Shown piece by piece: positions 34,843-45,487 of a stretch of 64,000 bases of DNA. The number at the start of each line of letters is the position of its first letter. Within the stretch, counting starts at the first letter, position 1. The translations under genes were made by a program, and so were the position numbers. Source of the DNA: Flavobacterium sp. IB48 (lineage in GTDB: Bacteria; Bacteroidota; Bacteroidia; Flavobacteriales; Flavobacteriaceae); contig NZ_JAEFCA010000002.1 in NCBI RefSeq assembly GCF_016405855.1, forward strand, positions 805,135 through 869,134. The letters run 5' to 3'. The notes beneath the pieces are model-generated. The model did no database searches and was not told the origin of the DNA. It was given only the letters and a program-made list of their open reading frames with translations.

Positions 34843-36936
34843 TTACATTCCTTGTGCTTGAATCGCGGTAATTACCACTGTATTGATAATATCATCAACT
34901 GTACAGCCACGGCTTAAATCGTTTACAGGTTTGTTCAAACCTTGTAGCATTGGCCCAATTGCCAAAGCTCCAGTTTCTCTTTGAACAGCTTTGTAGGTGT
35001 TATTTCCTGTATTCAAATCTGGGAAAATTAATACGCTGGCTTGCCCTGCAACCTCAGAATCTGGCATTTTGCTCTTTCCTACGCTTAAATCAACTGCTGC
35101 ATCGTACTGAATTGGTCCTTCAATTTTTAAATCAGGTCTTTTTTCTTTTACAATTGCTGTAGCCGTTCTTACTTTATCAACCTCATCTCCTTTTCCTGAA
35201 GATCCAGAAGAATAAGAAAGCATTGCTATTTTTGGTTCAATTCCGAAAGCTAAACTTGATTCTGCAGAAGAGATCGCAATTTCTGCCAATTGCTCTGCTG
35301 TTGGGTTTGGATTAATGGCACAGTCTCCAAAAACAGAAACTCGGTCTTCTAAACACATAAAAAATACAGAAGAAACTACAGAAGAATTAGGTTTTGTTTT
35401 GATGAATTGCAAGGCTGGTAATATAGTATGTTGCGTTGTATGCGCTGCACCAGAAACCATTCCGTCTGCGTGACCTTTGTATACCATCATGGTTCCAAAA
35501 TATGATACATCTTCCATTAAATCTCTTGCCATTGTAATACTTACGTTTTTAGCTTTTCTAAGCTCATAATACGTATTAGCATAATCCTCATACATTTCAG
35601 ATTCTATCGGATTGATGATATTTACTTTAGAAAAATCAAATGTAATTCCGAGTTCTGCAACTTTACTTTCGATTTGTTTTTTGTCTCCAATAATAGAAAT
35701 ATCAACCACATCCATGTCTAACAATCTTGATGCTGCAGTAATAATTCTATCATCATTCCCTTCTGGTAATACGATATGTTTTCTATGCTGTTTGGCTCTT
35801 TTAACCATGTTGTACTGAAACATTTTTGGAGTCATACCTTCTGGCTGAAAAGTAATTACTCTTTGCGATAAAGCTTCAATTTCAACATACTTTTCAAAAG
35901 TATTAATTGATGTTTCAATTTTGTGTGTATTGTTAGCGTAAATCTCCGATTTAATCGAACCAATTTTATTGGTAATATGGTAAGTTCCCCCATCAACAGC
36001 AATAATTGGCACAATAGGAGAAAGTCCATCAATAAGCTTTAAAATACTTTCTTCTGGAACAATATTTCCTGTTAGAATGATTCCTGAAATTGTCGGGTAA
36101 TTTGCCGATTCATTTGCTTGTAAAGCTCCTAAAATAATATCTGAACGGTCTCCTGGAGTAATAACTAAAGCATTGTCATGCAAATGCACTAAATAATTGT
36201 GCAATTGCATCGCTCCAACACTGTAATGCCCAATTTCGTTATTGAGATAATTTTCTCCAAATAAAACTTTAGCATTCAATTCGTGTACAATCTCCTGCAT
36301 TGTTGGGTTATTAAGGCTCGATATCAACGGAATTGTATTAACCAGCACATTTGACGGTAAACTTTTTTGCAAACTACTGGTAACCAAATCTATATTTTCT
36401 GGTTGCACTTTATTGGCAAAAACCGATAAAACCTCAACTTCTTTTACTTTGAAAGAATCATAAACCAAATACAAACTGTCTAAAAGCTCTTCTAAAGTTT
36501 TACCAACTCCAGAACCTACAATTATAGTTGGAATTCCGAGGTTTTTTGCAATTAAAACATTTAAATCTAATTCGATTGAAGTTCCTTCACCCGTAAAGCT
36601 AGTTCCTTCAACCAAAACAAAATCGAAACGTTCTTCGAGTTTTTTGTATTTCTCGATAATGGTGTCTAAAACTTCTCCTATTTTTCCTTTATTCTTTTTC
36701 TTAATCAATCTGCTTTTGGTGATGGCATAAGCATCATCAAACTCAATATCTAGGTTAAAATAGGATAAAACTGTTTCGATATGATTATCTACTTCTCCAT
36801 CAACAAAATCTTCTATTATAGGTCTAAAATACCCTACTTTGGCCGTTTTACCAATCAGAATACTCATTAATCCGAGTGTAATAATTGATTTACCACTATT
36901 ATGGTCGCTAGTGGCTATATATATTGCTTTACTCAT
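34843..36936 (-). CDS. pta: phosphate acetyltransferase (long form)
   Basis: 697 residues with three domains. The N-terminal BioD-like part has SDHNSGKSIITLGLM; the middle DRTGG region includes a LVITPGDRSDIILGAL segment; the C-terminal catalytic domain has IVLPEGNDDRII, DGMVSGAAHTT and YSSGSSGKGDEVDKVR. It exchanges the CoA of acetyl-CoA for phosphate, in the cytoplasm, and is paired with ackA. Confidence 0.96.
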   Translation of the reverse strand: MSKAIYIATSDHNSGKSIITLGLMSILIGKTAKVGYFRPIIEDFVDGEVDNHIETVLSYFNLDIEFDDAYAITKSRLIKKKNKGKIGEVLDTIIEKYKKLEERFDFVLVEGTSFTGEGTSIELDLNVLIAKNLGIPTIIVGSGVGKTLEELLDSLYLVYDSFKVKEVEVLSVFANKVQPENIDLVTSSLQKSLPSNVLVNTIPLISSLNNPTMQEIVHELNAKVLFGENYLNNEIGHYSVGAMQLHNYLVHLHDNALVITPGDRSDIILGALQANESANYPTISGIILTGNIVPEESILKLIDGLSPIVPIIAVDGGTYHITNKIGSIKSEIYANNTHKIETSINTFEKYVEIEALSQRVITFQPEGMTPKMFQYNMVKRAKQHRKHIVLPEGNDDRIITAASRLLDMDVVDISIIGDKKQIESKVAELGITFDFSKVNIINPIESEMYEDYANTYYELRKAKNVSITMARDLMEDVSYFGTMMVYKGHADGMVSGAAHTTQHTILPALQFIKTKPNSSVVSSVFFMCLEDRVSVFGDCAINPNPTAEQLAEIAISSAESSLAFGIEPKIAMLSYSSGSSGKGDEVDKVRTATAIVKEKRPDLKIEGPIQYDAAVDLSVGKSKMPDSEVAGQASVLIFPDLNTGNNTYKAVQRETGALAIGPMLQGLNKPVNDLSRGCTVDDIINTVVITAIQAQGM

Positions 36937-36978
36937 AATTTATATTTTTGAAACTATATGTATTTTAAATGTAAAATT

Positions 36979-38052
36979 CTAAAACCAGCGTCTTTTCTTG
37001 AAATAGATTATCAATCCTATTACAAGCAAAAGCATAATCCCCATGACTACAAAATAGCCATTTTGGGTTTTGAGTTCCGGCATGTTTTCAAAGTTCATTC
37101 CGTACACTCCAACAATAAAAGTAAGCGGAATAAATATGGCCGAAATTATGGTCAGCGTTTTCATGATTTCATTCATTTTTCGGCTTTGCTCCGAGAAATA
37201 AAAGTTTGAGGCACTTTCTAATGCACTCATATCCGATTCTATCTGTTCTAAAAGTTCCAGACTTTTTTGATGCAGTCTAATAAAGAAATTAAATGTTTCT
37301 TTCTGAATTAAGCCGTTTGATTCGTCATCATCTTTAATTGTTTTTAAATAATATAAGGAATCTCTAAGTGGCACAATGGAACGTTTTAAAAAATTAAAAT
37401 TATCACGATGGTTTTCAATTTTTTCAAGAATAACAGGATGTGCTCCTTTTTTAGCCTGATTAATTAATTCTTCGATTTTATCTTCTTCATCTTCAATCGT
37501 AATGTAGAAGTTTTCCATTACAGCATCAAGCAATAAATAAAGGAGATAATCTACTTTTTTAGTTCTAACAATTCCTGCGTGTGTGCGAAGACGCTCTCTG
37601 ATATGCGTAAAAAAATCGCTTCGTTTTTCTTGAAAAGAGATTAGAAGTCCATCTTTCAAAATAAAACTGATTTGTTCGACACTAAGATTGTCCGAATACT
37701 CAGAAGGTAAAAGTGATTTTATATTGAAGAATAAAACGTTTTGCTGTTCTTCTAGCTTGGTTCTTTTGGTGGTATTTAATATATCGGCTAAAAGAAAATC
37801 ATCAAGTTTAAAATGAGCACCAATCGTTTTAATAAGATTAATGTCATTTAAGCCATGAATATTTAACCAATTGTTTTTAGTATAATCAAAACAAGAATTT
37901 AGAGCCAAGACGGTAAACTTATCGTATTCAATAACATCGGCATCATCGTATACAAAAAGCTGCATTTCGGTCTCATGCTCTTTATGTGAGCCTGTATACT
38001 CTAAAGTAATGTGTTGCAGCTTGCGTCCTTTCTTATATTTGATCTTTCTCAT
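36979..38052 (-). CDS. corA: CorA family Mg2+/Co2+ transporter
   Basis: 357 residues. A cytoplasmic alpha/beta and helical domain is followed by two C-terminal membrane helices (about 294-315 and 330-350). The CorA signature GMN is in VYGMNFENMPEL, right after the first helix, and the protein ends in KKRRWF. CorA forms a pentameric channel for magnesium uptake. It is downstream of dnaK in the same direction, but a terminator lies between them. Confidence 0.93.
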   Translation of the reverse strand: MRKIKYKKGRKLQHITLEYTGSHKEHETEMQLFVYDDADVIEYDKFTVLALNSCFDYTKNNWLNIHGLNDINLIKTIGAHFKLDDFLLADILNTTKRTKLEEQQNVLFFNIKSLLPSEYSDNLSVEQISFILKDGLLISFQEKRSDFFTHIRERLRTHAGIVRTKKVDYLLYLLLDAVMENFYITIEDEEDKIEELINQAKKGAHPVILEKIENHRDNFNFLKRSIVPLRDSLYYLKTIKDDDESNGLIQKETFNFFIRLHQKSLELLEQIESDMSALESASNFYFSEQSRKMNEIMKTLTIISAIFIPLTFIVGVYGMNFENMPELKTQNGYFVVMGIMLLLVIGLIIYFKKRRWF

Positions 38053-38177
38053 TCATGAAAATTTACAATAGTAATATTACGAAAAAGAATCCGAACAGGA
38101 AATGACAATTATCAGTTTGTGAAAAACCTAGATTTAAACGAACTGTGGTGCATTTCTACGTAATTGATACAAACAAA

Positions 38178-38205
38178 AAAACCGAGCCATTTCTGACTCG
38201 GTTTT
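38178..38205 (-). terminator. rho-independent terminator of dnaK
   Basis: AAAACCGAG pairs with CTCGGTTTT, with T residues on both sides. It lies downstream of dnaK. Confidence 0.75.
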
Positions 38206-38216
38206 CATATTCAATT

Positions 38217-38239
38217 GTAAAGACGCAATACGTCTTTAC
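38217..38239. repeat. short perfect palindrome
   Basis: GTAAAGACG, CAATA, CGTCTTTAC: a 9+9 inverted repeat between dnaK and its terminator. It has no T run of its own and resembles other short dispersed palindromes. Confidence 0.5.
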
Positions 38240-38247
38240 GGAGTAAT

Positions 38248-40131
38248 TTATTTTACTTCTTCGAATTCAACGTCTTCAACGTTATCTCCAGAAGACTGCT
38301 CTTGTTGTGGAGCAGCTTGTTGACCTTCACCACCTTGAGCGTACATTGCTTCTGTAGCTGTTTTCCAAGCTGCATTTACATTGTCTAATCCTTTTTGGAT
38401 TGCATCAAGATCTTGAGATTGGTGAGCCATTCTCAATTCAGTTAAAGCATATTCGATAGCTGTTTTTTGCTCATCTGTCAATTTATCTCCCAATTCTTTC
38501 AATTGACTTTCAGTTTGGAAAATAGTACTGTCAGCTTCGTTCAATTTCTCAGCTCTTTCTTTTGCAATTCTGTCAGCATCAGCGTTAGCTTCAGCATCTT
38601 TTTTCATTTTTTCGATTTCTTCAGCTGTTAATCCAGAAGAAGCTTCGATACGGATATCGTGAGATTTTCCAGTTCCTTTATCAGTTGCTGAAACTTTGAT
38701 GATACCATTAGCATCGATATCGAAAGTTACTTCGATTTGAGGAACTCCTCTTGGTGCTGGTGGAATACCGTCTAAGTGGAAACGACCGATAGTTTTGTTA
38801 TCAGCAGCCATAGCTCTTTCTCCTTGTAATACGTGGATTTCAACAGATGGTTGAGAATCAGCAGCAGTAGAGAATACTTGAGATTTTTTAGTTGGGATAG
38901 TTGTGTTAGACTCGATTAATTTAGTCAATACACCACCCATAGTTTCGATACCTAAAGAAAGAGGTGTTACGTCAAGTAACAATACATCTTTTACATCTCC
39001 AGATAAAACTCCACCTTGAATAGCAGCTCCAATAGCAACAACCTCATCAGGGTTAACACCTTTAGATGCTTTTTTACCGAAGAATTTTTCAACTTCGTCA
39101 GCGATTCTTGGCATACGAGTAGAACCTCCTACAAGGATTACTTCGTCGATATCAGATGTAGATAAACCTGCATCTTTTAATGCTTTAGCAACTGGTTCCA
39201 TAGAACGTTTTACTAAAGAATCAGATAATTGCTCAAATTTAGCTCTTGTTAATTTTTTAACTAAGTGTTTTGGTCCAGAAGCAGTAGCAGTTACGTATGG
39301 TAAGTTGATTTCTGTTTCAGCAGAAGATGATAATTCAATCTTAGCTTTCTCAGCAGCCTCTTTCAAACGCTGTAATGACATTGGATCTAAACGTAAATCA
39401 ATACCTTCTTCAGTTTTGAATTCGTCAGCTAACCAATCAATAATAACTTGGTCAAAGTCATCACCACCTAAGTGAGTATCACCATTTGTAGATAATACTT
39501 CAAATACACCGTCTCCTAATTCAAGAACAGAGATATCAAAAGTACCTCCACCTAAATCGTAAACAGCAATTTTTTGATCATTTCCTTTTTTATCTAATCC
39601 GTAAGCAAGTGCAGCAGCAGTTGGCTCGTTGATGATACGCATAACTTTAAGACCAGCAATCTCTCCAGCTTCTTTTGTAGCTTGACGTTGCGCATCGTTA
39701 AAGTATGCAGGAACTGTAATAACTGCCTCAGTTACTGTTTGACCTAAATAGTCTTCAGCAGTTTTTTTCATTTTTTGAAGTGTCATTGCAGACAATTCTT
39801 GAGCAGTGTATAAACGACCGTCAATATCCACACGTGGAGTATTGTTGTCACCTTTTACTACTTTGTAAGGAACTCTTTTTGCTTCATTTTCAGTTTCAGC
39901 AAAAGTGTGTCCCATAAAACGTTTAATAGAAGCAATCGTTTTTGTAGGGTTAGTTACTGCTTGTCTTTTTGCAGGATCACCTACTTTAATTTCTCCACCT
40001 TCAACAAAAGCGATGATAGATGGTGTAGTTCTTTTTCCTTCTGCGTTAGGGATAACAACTGCTTCGTTACCTTCCATTACAGAAACACAAGAGTTCGTCG
40101 TACCTAAGTCAATTCCGATTATTTTACCCAT
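38248..40131 (-). CDS. dnaK: molecular chaperone DnaK (Hsp70)
   Basis: 627 residues. The ATPase domain opens with [20 protein letters not shown] and contains [17 protein letters not shown] and [14 protein letters not shown]. The substrate-binding domain has [17 protein letters not shown] and a lid. The C-terminus ends in the conserved DVEFEEVK tail. It folds and protects proteins in the cytoplasm. No dnaJ or grpE lies next to it. The upstream gap of 430 bases carries unusual repeated motifs. Confidence 0.99.
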   Translation of the reverse strand: MGKIIGIDLGTTNSCVSVMEGNEAVVIPNAEGKRTTPSIIAFVEGGEIKVGDPAKRQAVTNPTKTIASIKRFMGHTFAETENEAKRVPYKVVKGDNNTPRVDIDGRLYTAQELSAMTLQKMKKTAEDYLGQTVTEAVITVPAYFNDAQRQATKEAGEIAGLKVMRIINEPTAAALAYGLDKKGNDQKIAVYDLGGGTFDISVLELGDGVFEVLSTNGDTHLGGDDFDQVIIDWLADEFKTEEGIDLRLDPMSLQRLKEAAEKAKIELSSSAETEINLPYVTATASGPKHLVKKLTRAKFEQLSDSLVKRSMEPVAKALKDAGLSTSDIDEVILVGGSTRMPRIADEVEKFFGKKASKGVNPDEVVAIGAAIQGGVLSGDVKDVLLLDVTPLSLGIETMGGVLTKLIESNTTIPTKKSQVFSTAADSQPSVEIHVLQGERAMAADNKTIGRFHLDGIPPAPRGVPQIEVTFDIDANGIIKVSATDKGTGKSHDIRIEASSGLTAEEIEKMKKDAEANADADRIAKERAEKLNEADSTIFQTESQLKELGDKLTDEQKTAIEYALTELRMAHQSQDLDAIQKGLDNVNAAWKTATEAMYAQGGEGQQAAPQQEQSSGDNVEDVEFEEVK

Positions 40132-40561
40132 TTTTTATATATTTAATTTTGATTTTATTTTAATAACTCAGGTGGCATAAGTCAATCTTTGTGCCAATAT
40201 AAAAAACTAAATAAAATTGTCAGTTTTAGCGTCAGTGCTCTAAAATCTATCTGACAACATGACATTTTCGTTATCTGACATGTATGGCACACGTCTATTT
40301 ATCATGTCATTATAAAATTATAAATCAAACTGTTTTTTTTATTTCATTTGTTTAAAAAACATTAGCATGTCATAAACAAAACTTCCTACATTGCAAATAA
40401 ATTAAGATACGGATACTTAATACCGTAAAAAAGAGAAAATGCTATTTTATAGCTTATTGCAAATCTGAAAAATGGTTTTAATTTAGCACTAGCAACTGCA
40501 GCAACAAAACACTAACAAATTAGACTAATCAGTATCTGTAATAAATACAAAATATAATAAA
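40132..40561. promoter_or_regulatory. dnaK upstream region with sigma-54-like site and TGACA cluster
   Basis: No gene is seen in this 430-base stretch. On the minus strand, TGGCAC-AAAGA-TTGAC at 40181-40196 has the spacing of a sigma-54 promoter (TGGCAC-N5-TTGC) with one key mismatch. TGACA or its complement occurs six times: 40218, 40252, 40260, 40276, 40315 and 40368. The last two read CATGTCAT. No TAnnTTTG box for dnaK is visible. The divergent gene at 40562 also lacks one. Confidence 0.4.
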
Positions 40562-41338
40562 ATGGTCACGTTCGAAACAAAGGTTTGGGAAAAAGATTGG
40601 GAATATATATTAAAAGGAAATTACTTAAAAGAAATGATTTCCAACTGCAATTTCAATTTTTCAAAAAAACAAGTTATCATTAATAATGTGAAAAATAGAC
40701 AATTAGTTGAAAAATATTGTAAGCAAAAAATTCAAGAAGGAGTTATTGACAATTATTTTGTAGTTGAAGATTACGAATCAAAAGTATTAGAGCATTTTGA
40801 GTTAAATGTTAATAGTTTTGATCAGGGATATTATTATTCAATAGCTGAGCTAGTTGGAATATACCAATGCGAGACTGATTTTTTATTGCATTTTTCAGGT
40901 GATTCTTTTCCTGTGAATAACAACAGAAACTGGATTAAAGAAGCAATTGACATAATGAATAATAAACCAAATGTTATTGTTGCAAATCCTACTTGGAATT
41001 CTAAATTTAAAGAAGCGGAGAAAGAGTCTCTCGAACAAATTGAAAACTTTTATTTAAGTTATGGCTTTTCAGACCAAGCTTATTTTATTCGAAAACAAGA
41101 TTTTATACAAAAAATCTATCATGAAAAAAATAAAGATTCTGAGCGTTATCCAAAATATGGTGGAGAACTGTTCGAAAAAAAAGTAGATTCATTTATGAGA
41201 AATCATCAAAGAATAAGAATCACTGATAAGTATTGTTCATATGGATCTATAAATTTCCCAAGAGATTGGTTTTCAAGAAAAATATTAAGAAATTATATTG
41301 TTAAAAACCGTATAAATCAAATGATTGAGAAATCTTAA
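40562..41338 (+). CDS. glycosyltransferase-like protein, uncertain
   Basis: 258 residues, no signal peptide or membrane helix, very AT-rich codons. CETDFLLHFSGDSFPVNNN resembles the acidic donor-binding loop of GT-A-fold glycosyltransferases, and VIVANPTWNSK and FSDQAYFIRKQDF could be later core segments. The C-terminus is basic. This fold assignment is a weak inference. The gene stands alone, divergent from dnaK and 265 bases before the next gene. Confidence 0.5.
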   Translation: MVTFETKVWEKDWEYILKGNYLKEMISNCNFNFSKKQVIINNVKNRQLVEKYCKQKIQEGVIDNYFVVEDYESKVLEHFELNVNSFDQGYYYSIAELVGIYQCETDFLLHFSGDSFPVNNNRNWIKEAIDIMNNKPNVIVANPTWNSKFKEAEKESLEQIENFYLSYGFSDQAYFIRKQDFIQKIYHEKNKDSERYPKYGGELFEKKVDSFMRNHQRIRITDKYCSYGSINFPRDWFSRKILRNYIVKNRINQMIEKS

Positions 41339-41563
41339 ATGAAATAGTAGGTTTAACTAAGGAAACTCAAATGGTAGCCAATCAATAGATATCCCAAACA
41401 TTCACTTATATGAAGTGGAATTATATTTTTTCTAAACTCTCCCTATAGTCATAAAAAACATCCTAATTCATACTTGCATGTTTTGATAGAAAAATTAAGA
41501 CAAAATTTTGCAGTAAAAAATAATACAATCTCTCAAAATCGTTCTTTTATAACATAAATAAAT

Positions 41564-41571
41564 TATATTTG
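41564..41571 (+). promoter_or_regulatory. -7 box for the TlpA-type gene at 41604
   Basis: TATATTTG, 32 bases before the ATG at 41604. No clear -33 element. The rest of the gap from 41339 holds nothing I can name. Confidence 0.45.
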
Positions 41572-41603
41572 AAATAAGCAAAACCTGATTAAAAACATAA
41601 AAA

Positions 41604-43091
41604 ATGAATTTCTCTAAGTTTATTTTAATACTTCTATTCTCCTCCTTCGCTATCGGTCAGGGAAAAAAAAGCGAAATAAAAATCACAGGAAAAATCACAG
41701 GAAAAATTCCAGACATAATTGAATATACCTTACCAATTCACGGAATCGATTATTTCGGATTTACAGATTCTGCCCAAATCGATCCAAATGGCAATTTTCA
41801 AATTATTATCCCATTAGACAAAACTTCTTTTATTGATTTATCCAACAGTTACAAATCTTACGGAACCCTAATTGCAGAGCCAGGTATGGTTTATAAAGTC
41901 ACCATTAATACTGAGAATTCTGAAAACAAATTTGCAGTAGAATCTCCAAACCAAAAAGGTCAGATGCTTTACAATCAAATTCCAAATCGAAGCATGATTG
42001 TAGGCGGACATTTTGAACTCGAAACAAAAGAATATCTCCAAGACGGTATTCCTTCAGAAATAGCACAAAAAATAGAGCAAAGCAAAGAAGCTGAAATGGC
42101 AGGATTTAAAAAGCTTCTTAAAGAAAAAGTGATTTCAAAAGATTTTTACCATCTCGTAGAAATAGACCGAGATTATTTTCATAAGGGAATACAAGGAAGT
42201 CTCGCTTTTATTAACTATTTGTTTGTGGCAGAAAACAAAAACAAACTTTCCAACGAACAATTTAGTAAAATGTGGAAAGAAATTTTCCAATCAAATCCCG
42301 TTACAAATCCGGAGCTTTTAAGTTCACCATGGTTTTATTTTTATGTCGAAAATTTTCTTCGTTACAACGAATTAATTCTTGAAAAAACAGATACTAAAAT
42401 ATTGGCTGAATTTCATAAAAAAGGCCAGATTCATACGCATAACATAGACAATGCAAAAAAATATTTGTCAGGACTTCAGTTAGAATATTACTTTGCCGCC
42501 TACATTTATTATGAAGCGATAAACAATAATTACGAAAAAGAATTAATTACTCTTTTCGATCTATTCAAAAAAGAATATCCTTCAAGTTCGTATACGCCCT
42601 TTTTGGAACCCGTTATTATACCAATTATTGCCTTTCAAAATAAACAGGCGGAACCATTAAATGAAAAAGTTAAATTCGTAAACAATGCTTCAAACCTTAA
42701 CTCTGTAAATGATGTTATAAAAAGTCTAAACAGAAAACAATATTACATTGATATTTGGGCGACATGGTGTGGTCCTTGTAAAGCCGAATTTAAAGACAAT
42801 GCGAAACTTTACCAATTGTTAAAATCAAAGAATATAACGATGGTCTATATCTCTATCGATAAAGAAAGTAGAGAAAAACAATGGAAAGAAATGATTCATT
42901 TTTATAATTTAGAAGGATATCACATCAGGGCAAATGAAAAATTAGACGCCAATTTAAGAAGCCTATATGGCAATCAGTCTATGGGAATTCCGTGGCATTT
43001 TTTAACAAACGAAACCGGAGATATTATAAAGAAAAATATTAGCGGCCCTTCTGAAATAGAAAATTTAGAAAAACAGCTAAACAACAATTAA
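41604..43091 (+). CDS. exported TlpA-type thioredoxin with long N-terminal domain
   Basis: 495 residues with a signal peptide ending at AIGQ. The N-terminal 100 residues resemble the beta-rich DUF4369 domain common in Bacteroidota TlpA proteins. A helical middle part follows, then a thioredoxin domain with WCGPC (Cys389 and Cys392) and the cis-proline segment GIPWHFLTNETG. It probably reduces disulfides on envelope proteins. The antiporter gene follows after 8 bases. Confidence 0.85.
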   Translation: MNFSKFILILLFSSFAIGQGKKSEIKITGKITGKIPDIIEYTLPIHGIDYFGFTDSAQIDPNGNFQIIIPLDKTSFIDLSNSYKSYGTLIAEPGMVYKVTINTENSENKFAVESPNQKGQMLYNQIPNRSMIVGGHFELETKEYLQDGIPSEIAQKIEQSKEAEMAGFKKLLKEKVISKDFYHLVEIDRDYFHKGIQGSLAFINYLFVAENKNKLSNEQFSKMWKEIFQSNPVTNPELLSSPWFYFYVENFLRYNELILEKTDTKILAEFHKKGQIHTHNIDNAKKYLSGLQLEYYFAAYIYYEAINNNYEKELITLFDLFKKEYPSSSYTPFLEPVIIPIIAFQNKQAEPLNEKVKFVNNASNLNSVNDVIKSLNRKQYYIDIWATWCGPCKAEFKDNAKLYQLLKSKNITMVYISIDKESREKQWKEMIHFYNLEGYHIRANEKLDANLRSLYGNQSMGIPWHFLTNETGDIIKKNISGPSEIENLEKQLNNN

Positions 43092-43099
43092 ATACCAGA

Positions 43100-44401
43100 A
43101 TGGAAAACTACACCATCATCATTTTCATATTAGCCATTGTAATTGGTCTTTCTGCGTTTGCAGAAAAATCAAAACTTCCCTACCCGATTCTTCTTGTTAT
43201 TGTCGGAGTTGGAATTGGTTTTATTCCAACAATGAATGAAATCGAAATTAATCCAGAAATTATTTTCTTGATTTTTCTTCCTCCATTGCTTTATGATGCT
43301 TCTTTTAATATTTCTCCTAAACATTTTAAAACAAATTTAAGCACAATCAGCACTTTAGCGATTCCGTTAGTATTTCTTACTACATTCTGGATTGCGGTTG
43401 TTTCTCATTACATGATTCCAGGCATGACATGGCCTTTATCTTTTGTACTTGGAGCTATTCTTTCTGCCACAGATGCTGTTGCGGCTGTAAATATTACAAA
43501 AGGTCTTGGCATACCCGAAAAAACACTTACAATATTAGAAGGCGAAAGTCTTATTAATGATGCTTCTGCTCTTGTTGCTTATCGCTTTGCAGTTGCAACC
43601 GCAATGGGTTCAGCATTCATTATCTGGAAAGCCGCTTTTCAGTTTGTTTTCTTGCTCGGAGGCGGTTTTTTGGTAGGTGTAGTAATGGGAAAAATATTAG
43701 GAATCATACTTAGAACAGTTAGAAACAACATTAATGTCGTTGTGAGTTTTATGCTTTTAATGCCTTTTCTCACCTATCTTGTTGCCGAGCATTTACACGT
43801 TTCTGGGGTTATAGCAGTTGTTTTCTTAGGTTTGGCAATGGCGCGTTTAAGCAGTAAAGCTTTTCCTGACCACTTAAAAAACAGCTCCAAAAGTCTTTGG
43901 GATGTTATTATCTTTTTACTCAACGGATTAATTTTCATCTTAATCGGACTCAATTTTAGATATGTTCTAGAAGATATAGAGAATGATATGATTTTGCCTT
44001 ACATTGGTTACGCTGTAGTTATTACAATCGTTGCACTATTAACCAGAATGACAAGGGTCTTTTTTCAGAAGAAAAATCTGCAGAAAGCCTTTCAAAGCAA
44101 TAAAAAGGGAAAACGAAAAATTAGTGAGCATGCCCTACTCGATTTTGGCAACAGCCTAATTATAAGCTGGTCAGGAATGCGAGGCATTGTTTCTTTGGCA
44201 ATTGCTATGGGACTTCCAAAATTTTTAGAAGATGGAACTCCGTTTCCACATCGCAATGCCATCATTTTTATTTCTATAGCGACGGTATTATTGACTCTGA
44301 TTGGGCAAGGATTAACACTGCCATGGATTGTTAAAAAAATAAAACAAATAGAAGAGAAAAAACAACTAAACCAACAGACTCCCAAAACAAATAATAACTA
44401 A
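43100..44401 (+). CDS. Na+/H+ antiporter, CPA1 (NhaP) type
   Basis: 433 residues with about 12 membrane helices. The ion-binding signature region is LEGESLINDASALVAYRFAV at about 150, preceded by AILSATDAVAAVNITKGLG, and the late WSGMRGIVSLAIAMGLP is typical of CPA1 exchangers. The C-terminal tail is short and basic (KKIKQIEEKKQ). It exchanges cytoplasmic Na+ or K+ for H+. It lies 8 bases after the TlpA-type gene and 15 before a small membrane protein. Confidence 0.9.
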   Translation: MENYTIIIFILAIVIGLSAFAEKSKLPYPILLVIVGVGIGFIPTMNEIEINPEIIFLIFLPPLLYDASFNISPKHFKTNLSTISTLAIPLVFLTTFWIAVVSHYMIPGMTWPLSFVLGAILSATDAVAAVNITKGLGIPEKTLTILEGESLINDASALVAYRFAVATAMGSAFIIWKAAFQFVFLLGGGFLVGVVMGKILGIILRTVRNNINVVVSFMLLMPFLTYLVAEHLHVSGVIAVVFLGLAMARLSSKAFPDHLKNSSKSLWDVIIFLLNGLIFILIGLNFRYVLEDIENDMILPYIGYAVVITIVALLTRMTRVFFQKKNLQKAFQSNKKGKRKISEHALLDFGNSLIISWSGMRGIVSLAIAMGLPKFLEDGTPFPHRNAIIFISIATVLLTLIGQGLTLPWIVKKIKQIEEKKQLNQQTPKTNNN

Positions 44402-44416
44402 CTAACCAAAAAAACG

Positions 44417-44884
44417 ATGGAACAGGAATTAAAAGGCCAATTTGACGAATTTGAAAAACCAGAAATAATAAGACGTAAATTGCTCCCTTGGTGGATCAAA
44501 GTCTTTTGCTGGATTTTTATGCTTATGAGTGTAGGTGCAATAGCTTCGCTTATTACAAATCTCTTTGTTCCAAATGTAAATTTATCTCTTTACGGATTTT
44601 CTACCAATACTGCTTATTCAGGAATTGGACTTTTTATTATCGCAGTTATGCTTTTAAAAGGATTTGCTGCCTACTCGCTTTGGTTTGAAAAATCAAATGC
44701 CATTACGATTGCCAAAATAGATGCAATAGTTGGCATTGCAATATGTATTGCTTCACTATTCATTCTCCCTTTTAGCACTGCTGACGGTCATTTTTCTTTA
44801 CGTTTAGAAATTTTGCTTCTAATTCCGTATTACTGGAAAATTAATAAAATAGAATATGAATGGGATAATCTTGAAACCATTTAA
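44417..44884 (+). CDS. four-helix membrane protein of unknown function
   Basis: 155 residues with four hydrophobic helices (about 27-50, 65-87, 98-118 and a weaker one at 125-142), starting 15 bases after the antiporter stop. The charged N-terminus (EQELKGQFDEFEKPEIIRR) is probably cytoplasmic. I recognise no family. Cotranscription with the antiporter is likely. Confidence 0.65.
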   Translation: MEQELKGQFDEFEKPEIIRRKLLPWWIKVFCWIFMLMSVGAIASLITNLFVPNVNLSLYGFSTNTAYSGIGLFIIAVMLLKGFAAYSLWFEKSNAITIAKIDAIVGIAICIASLFILPFSTADGHFSLRLEILLLIPYYWKINKIEYEWDNLETI

Positions 44885-44966
44885 ATCTTGAAAAAGTTGA
44901 ATTATCATTTGATAAAATAAATGTAACTTTACTTATTTCACTGATATTCAATCAAAATCAAAAGAG

Positions 44967-45428
44967 ATGACTTCAGATATTCTAACAACAACACCAAATT
45001 CAGAAATCGTAACCACACGAATTTTGAATTTTCCGCAAGAACTTGTTTTTAAAGCATGGAGCAATCCAGAACATTTGAAAAATTGGTGGGGACCAAAAGG
45101 TTTTACCAATACGTTTCATGAATTTGATTTTCACGAAGGCGGAATATGGAAATTTACCATGCACGGCCCTGAAAGAGGAAATTTTGAAAATGAATGCGAA
45201 TTCATAAAAATAGACAAACCTAATCTTATTGCTTGGAAACGCCATTCGAAACCGCTTTTTCAGATTTTAACCACTTTTGAAACTCTTGCTGAAAATGAGA
45301 CCAAAGTAGTTTTTAAAATGCTTTTTGAAACTGAGGCAGAATGCCAGAAACTAAAGCCTTATGTTGTAGATAAAAACGAAGAAAACTTTGACAAACTTGA
45401 AATTGAATTGTCTAAAATGAATTTATGA
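44967..45428 (+). CDS. SRPBCC / AHSA1-like protein
   Basis: 153 residues, no signal peptide. VTTRILNFPQELVFKAWSNP, LKNWWGPKGFTNTF, HEGGIWKFTMHGP and a C-terminal helix match the AHA1/START-like SRPBCC fold, which binds hydrophobic ligands in a deep cavity. The ligand is unknown. It has its own short intergenic region and is followed 59 bases on by another TlpA-type gene. Confidence 0.85.
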   Translation: MTSDILTTTPNSEIVTTRILNFPQELVFKAWSNPEHLKNWWGPKGFTNTFHEFDFHEGGIWKFTMHGPERGNFENECEFIKIDKPNLIAWKRHSKPLFQILTTFETLAENETKVVFKMLFETEAECQKLKPYVVDKNEENFDKLEIELSKMNL

Positions 45429-45487
45429 AAACATAATTCATTACATTTACCATAATCATCAATCATTAAACAATCAAAATCAATCAC

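Noticed and set aside
40562..41338. Recent horizontal acquisition of the possible glycosyltransferase gene
   Set aside because: It is AT-rich and isolated, but without flanking repeats, mobility genes or a comparison genome this cannot be supported.
41673..41706. Tandem repeat encoding ITGKITGK
   Set aside because: Two short units within a coding region are a normal local duplication and not a repeat system.
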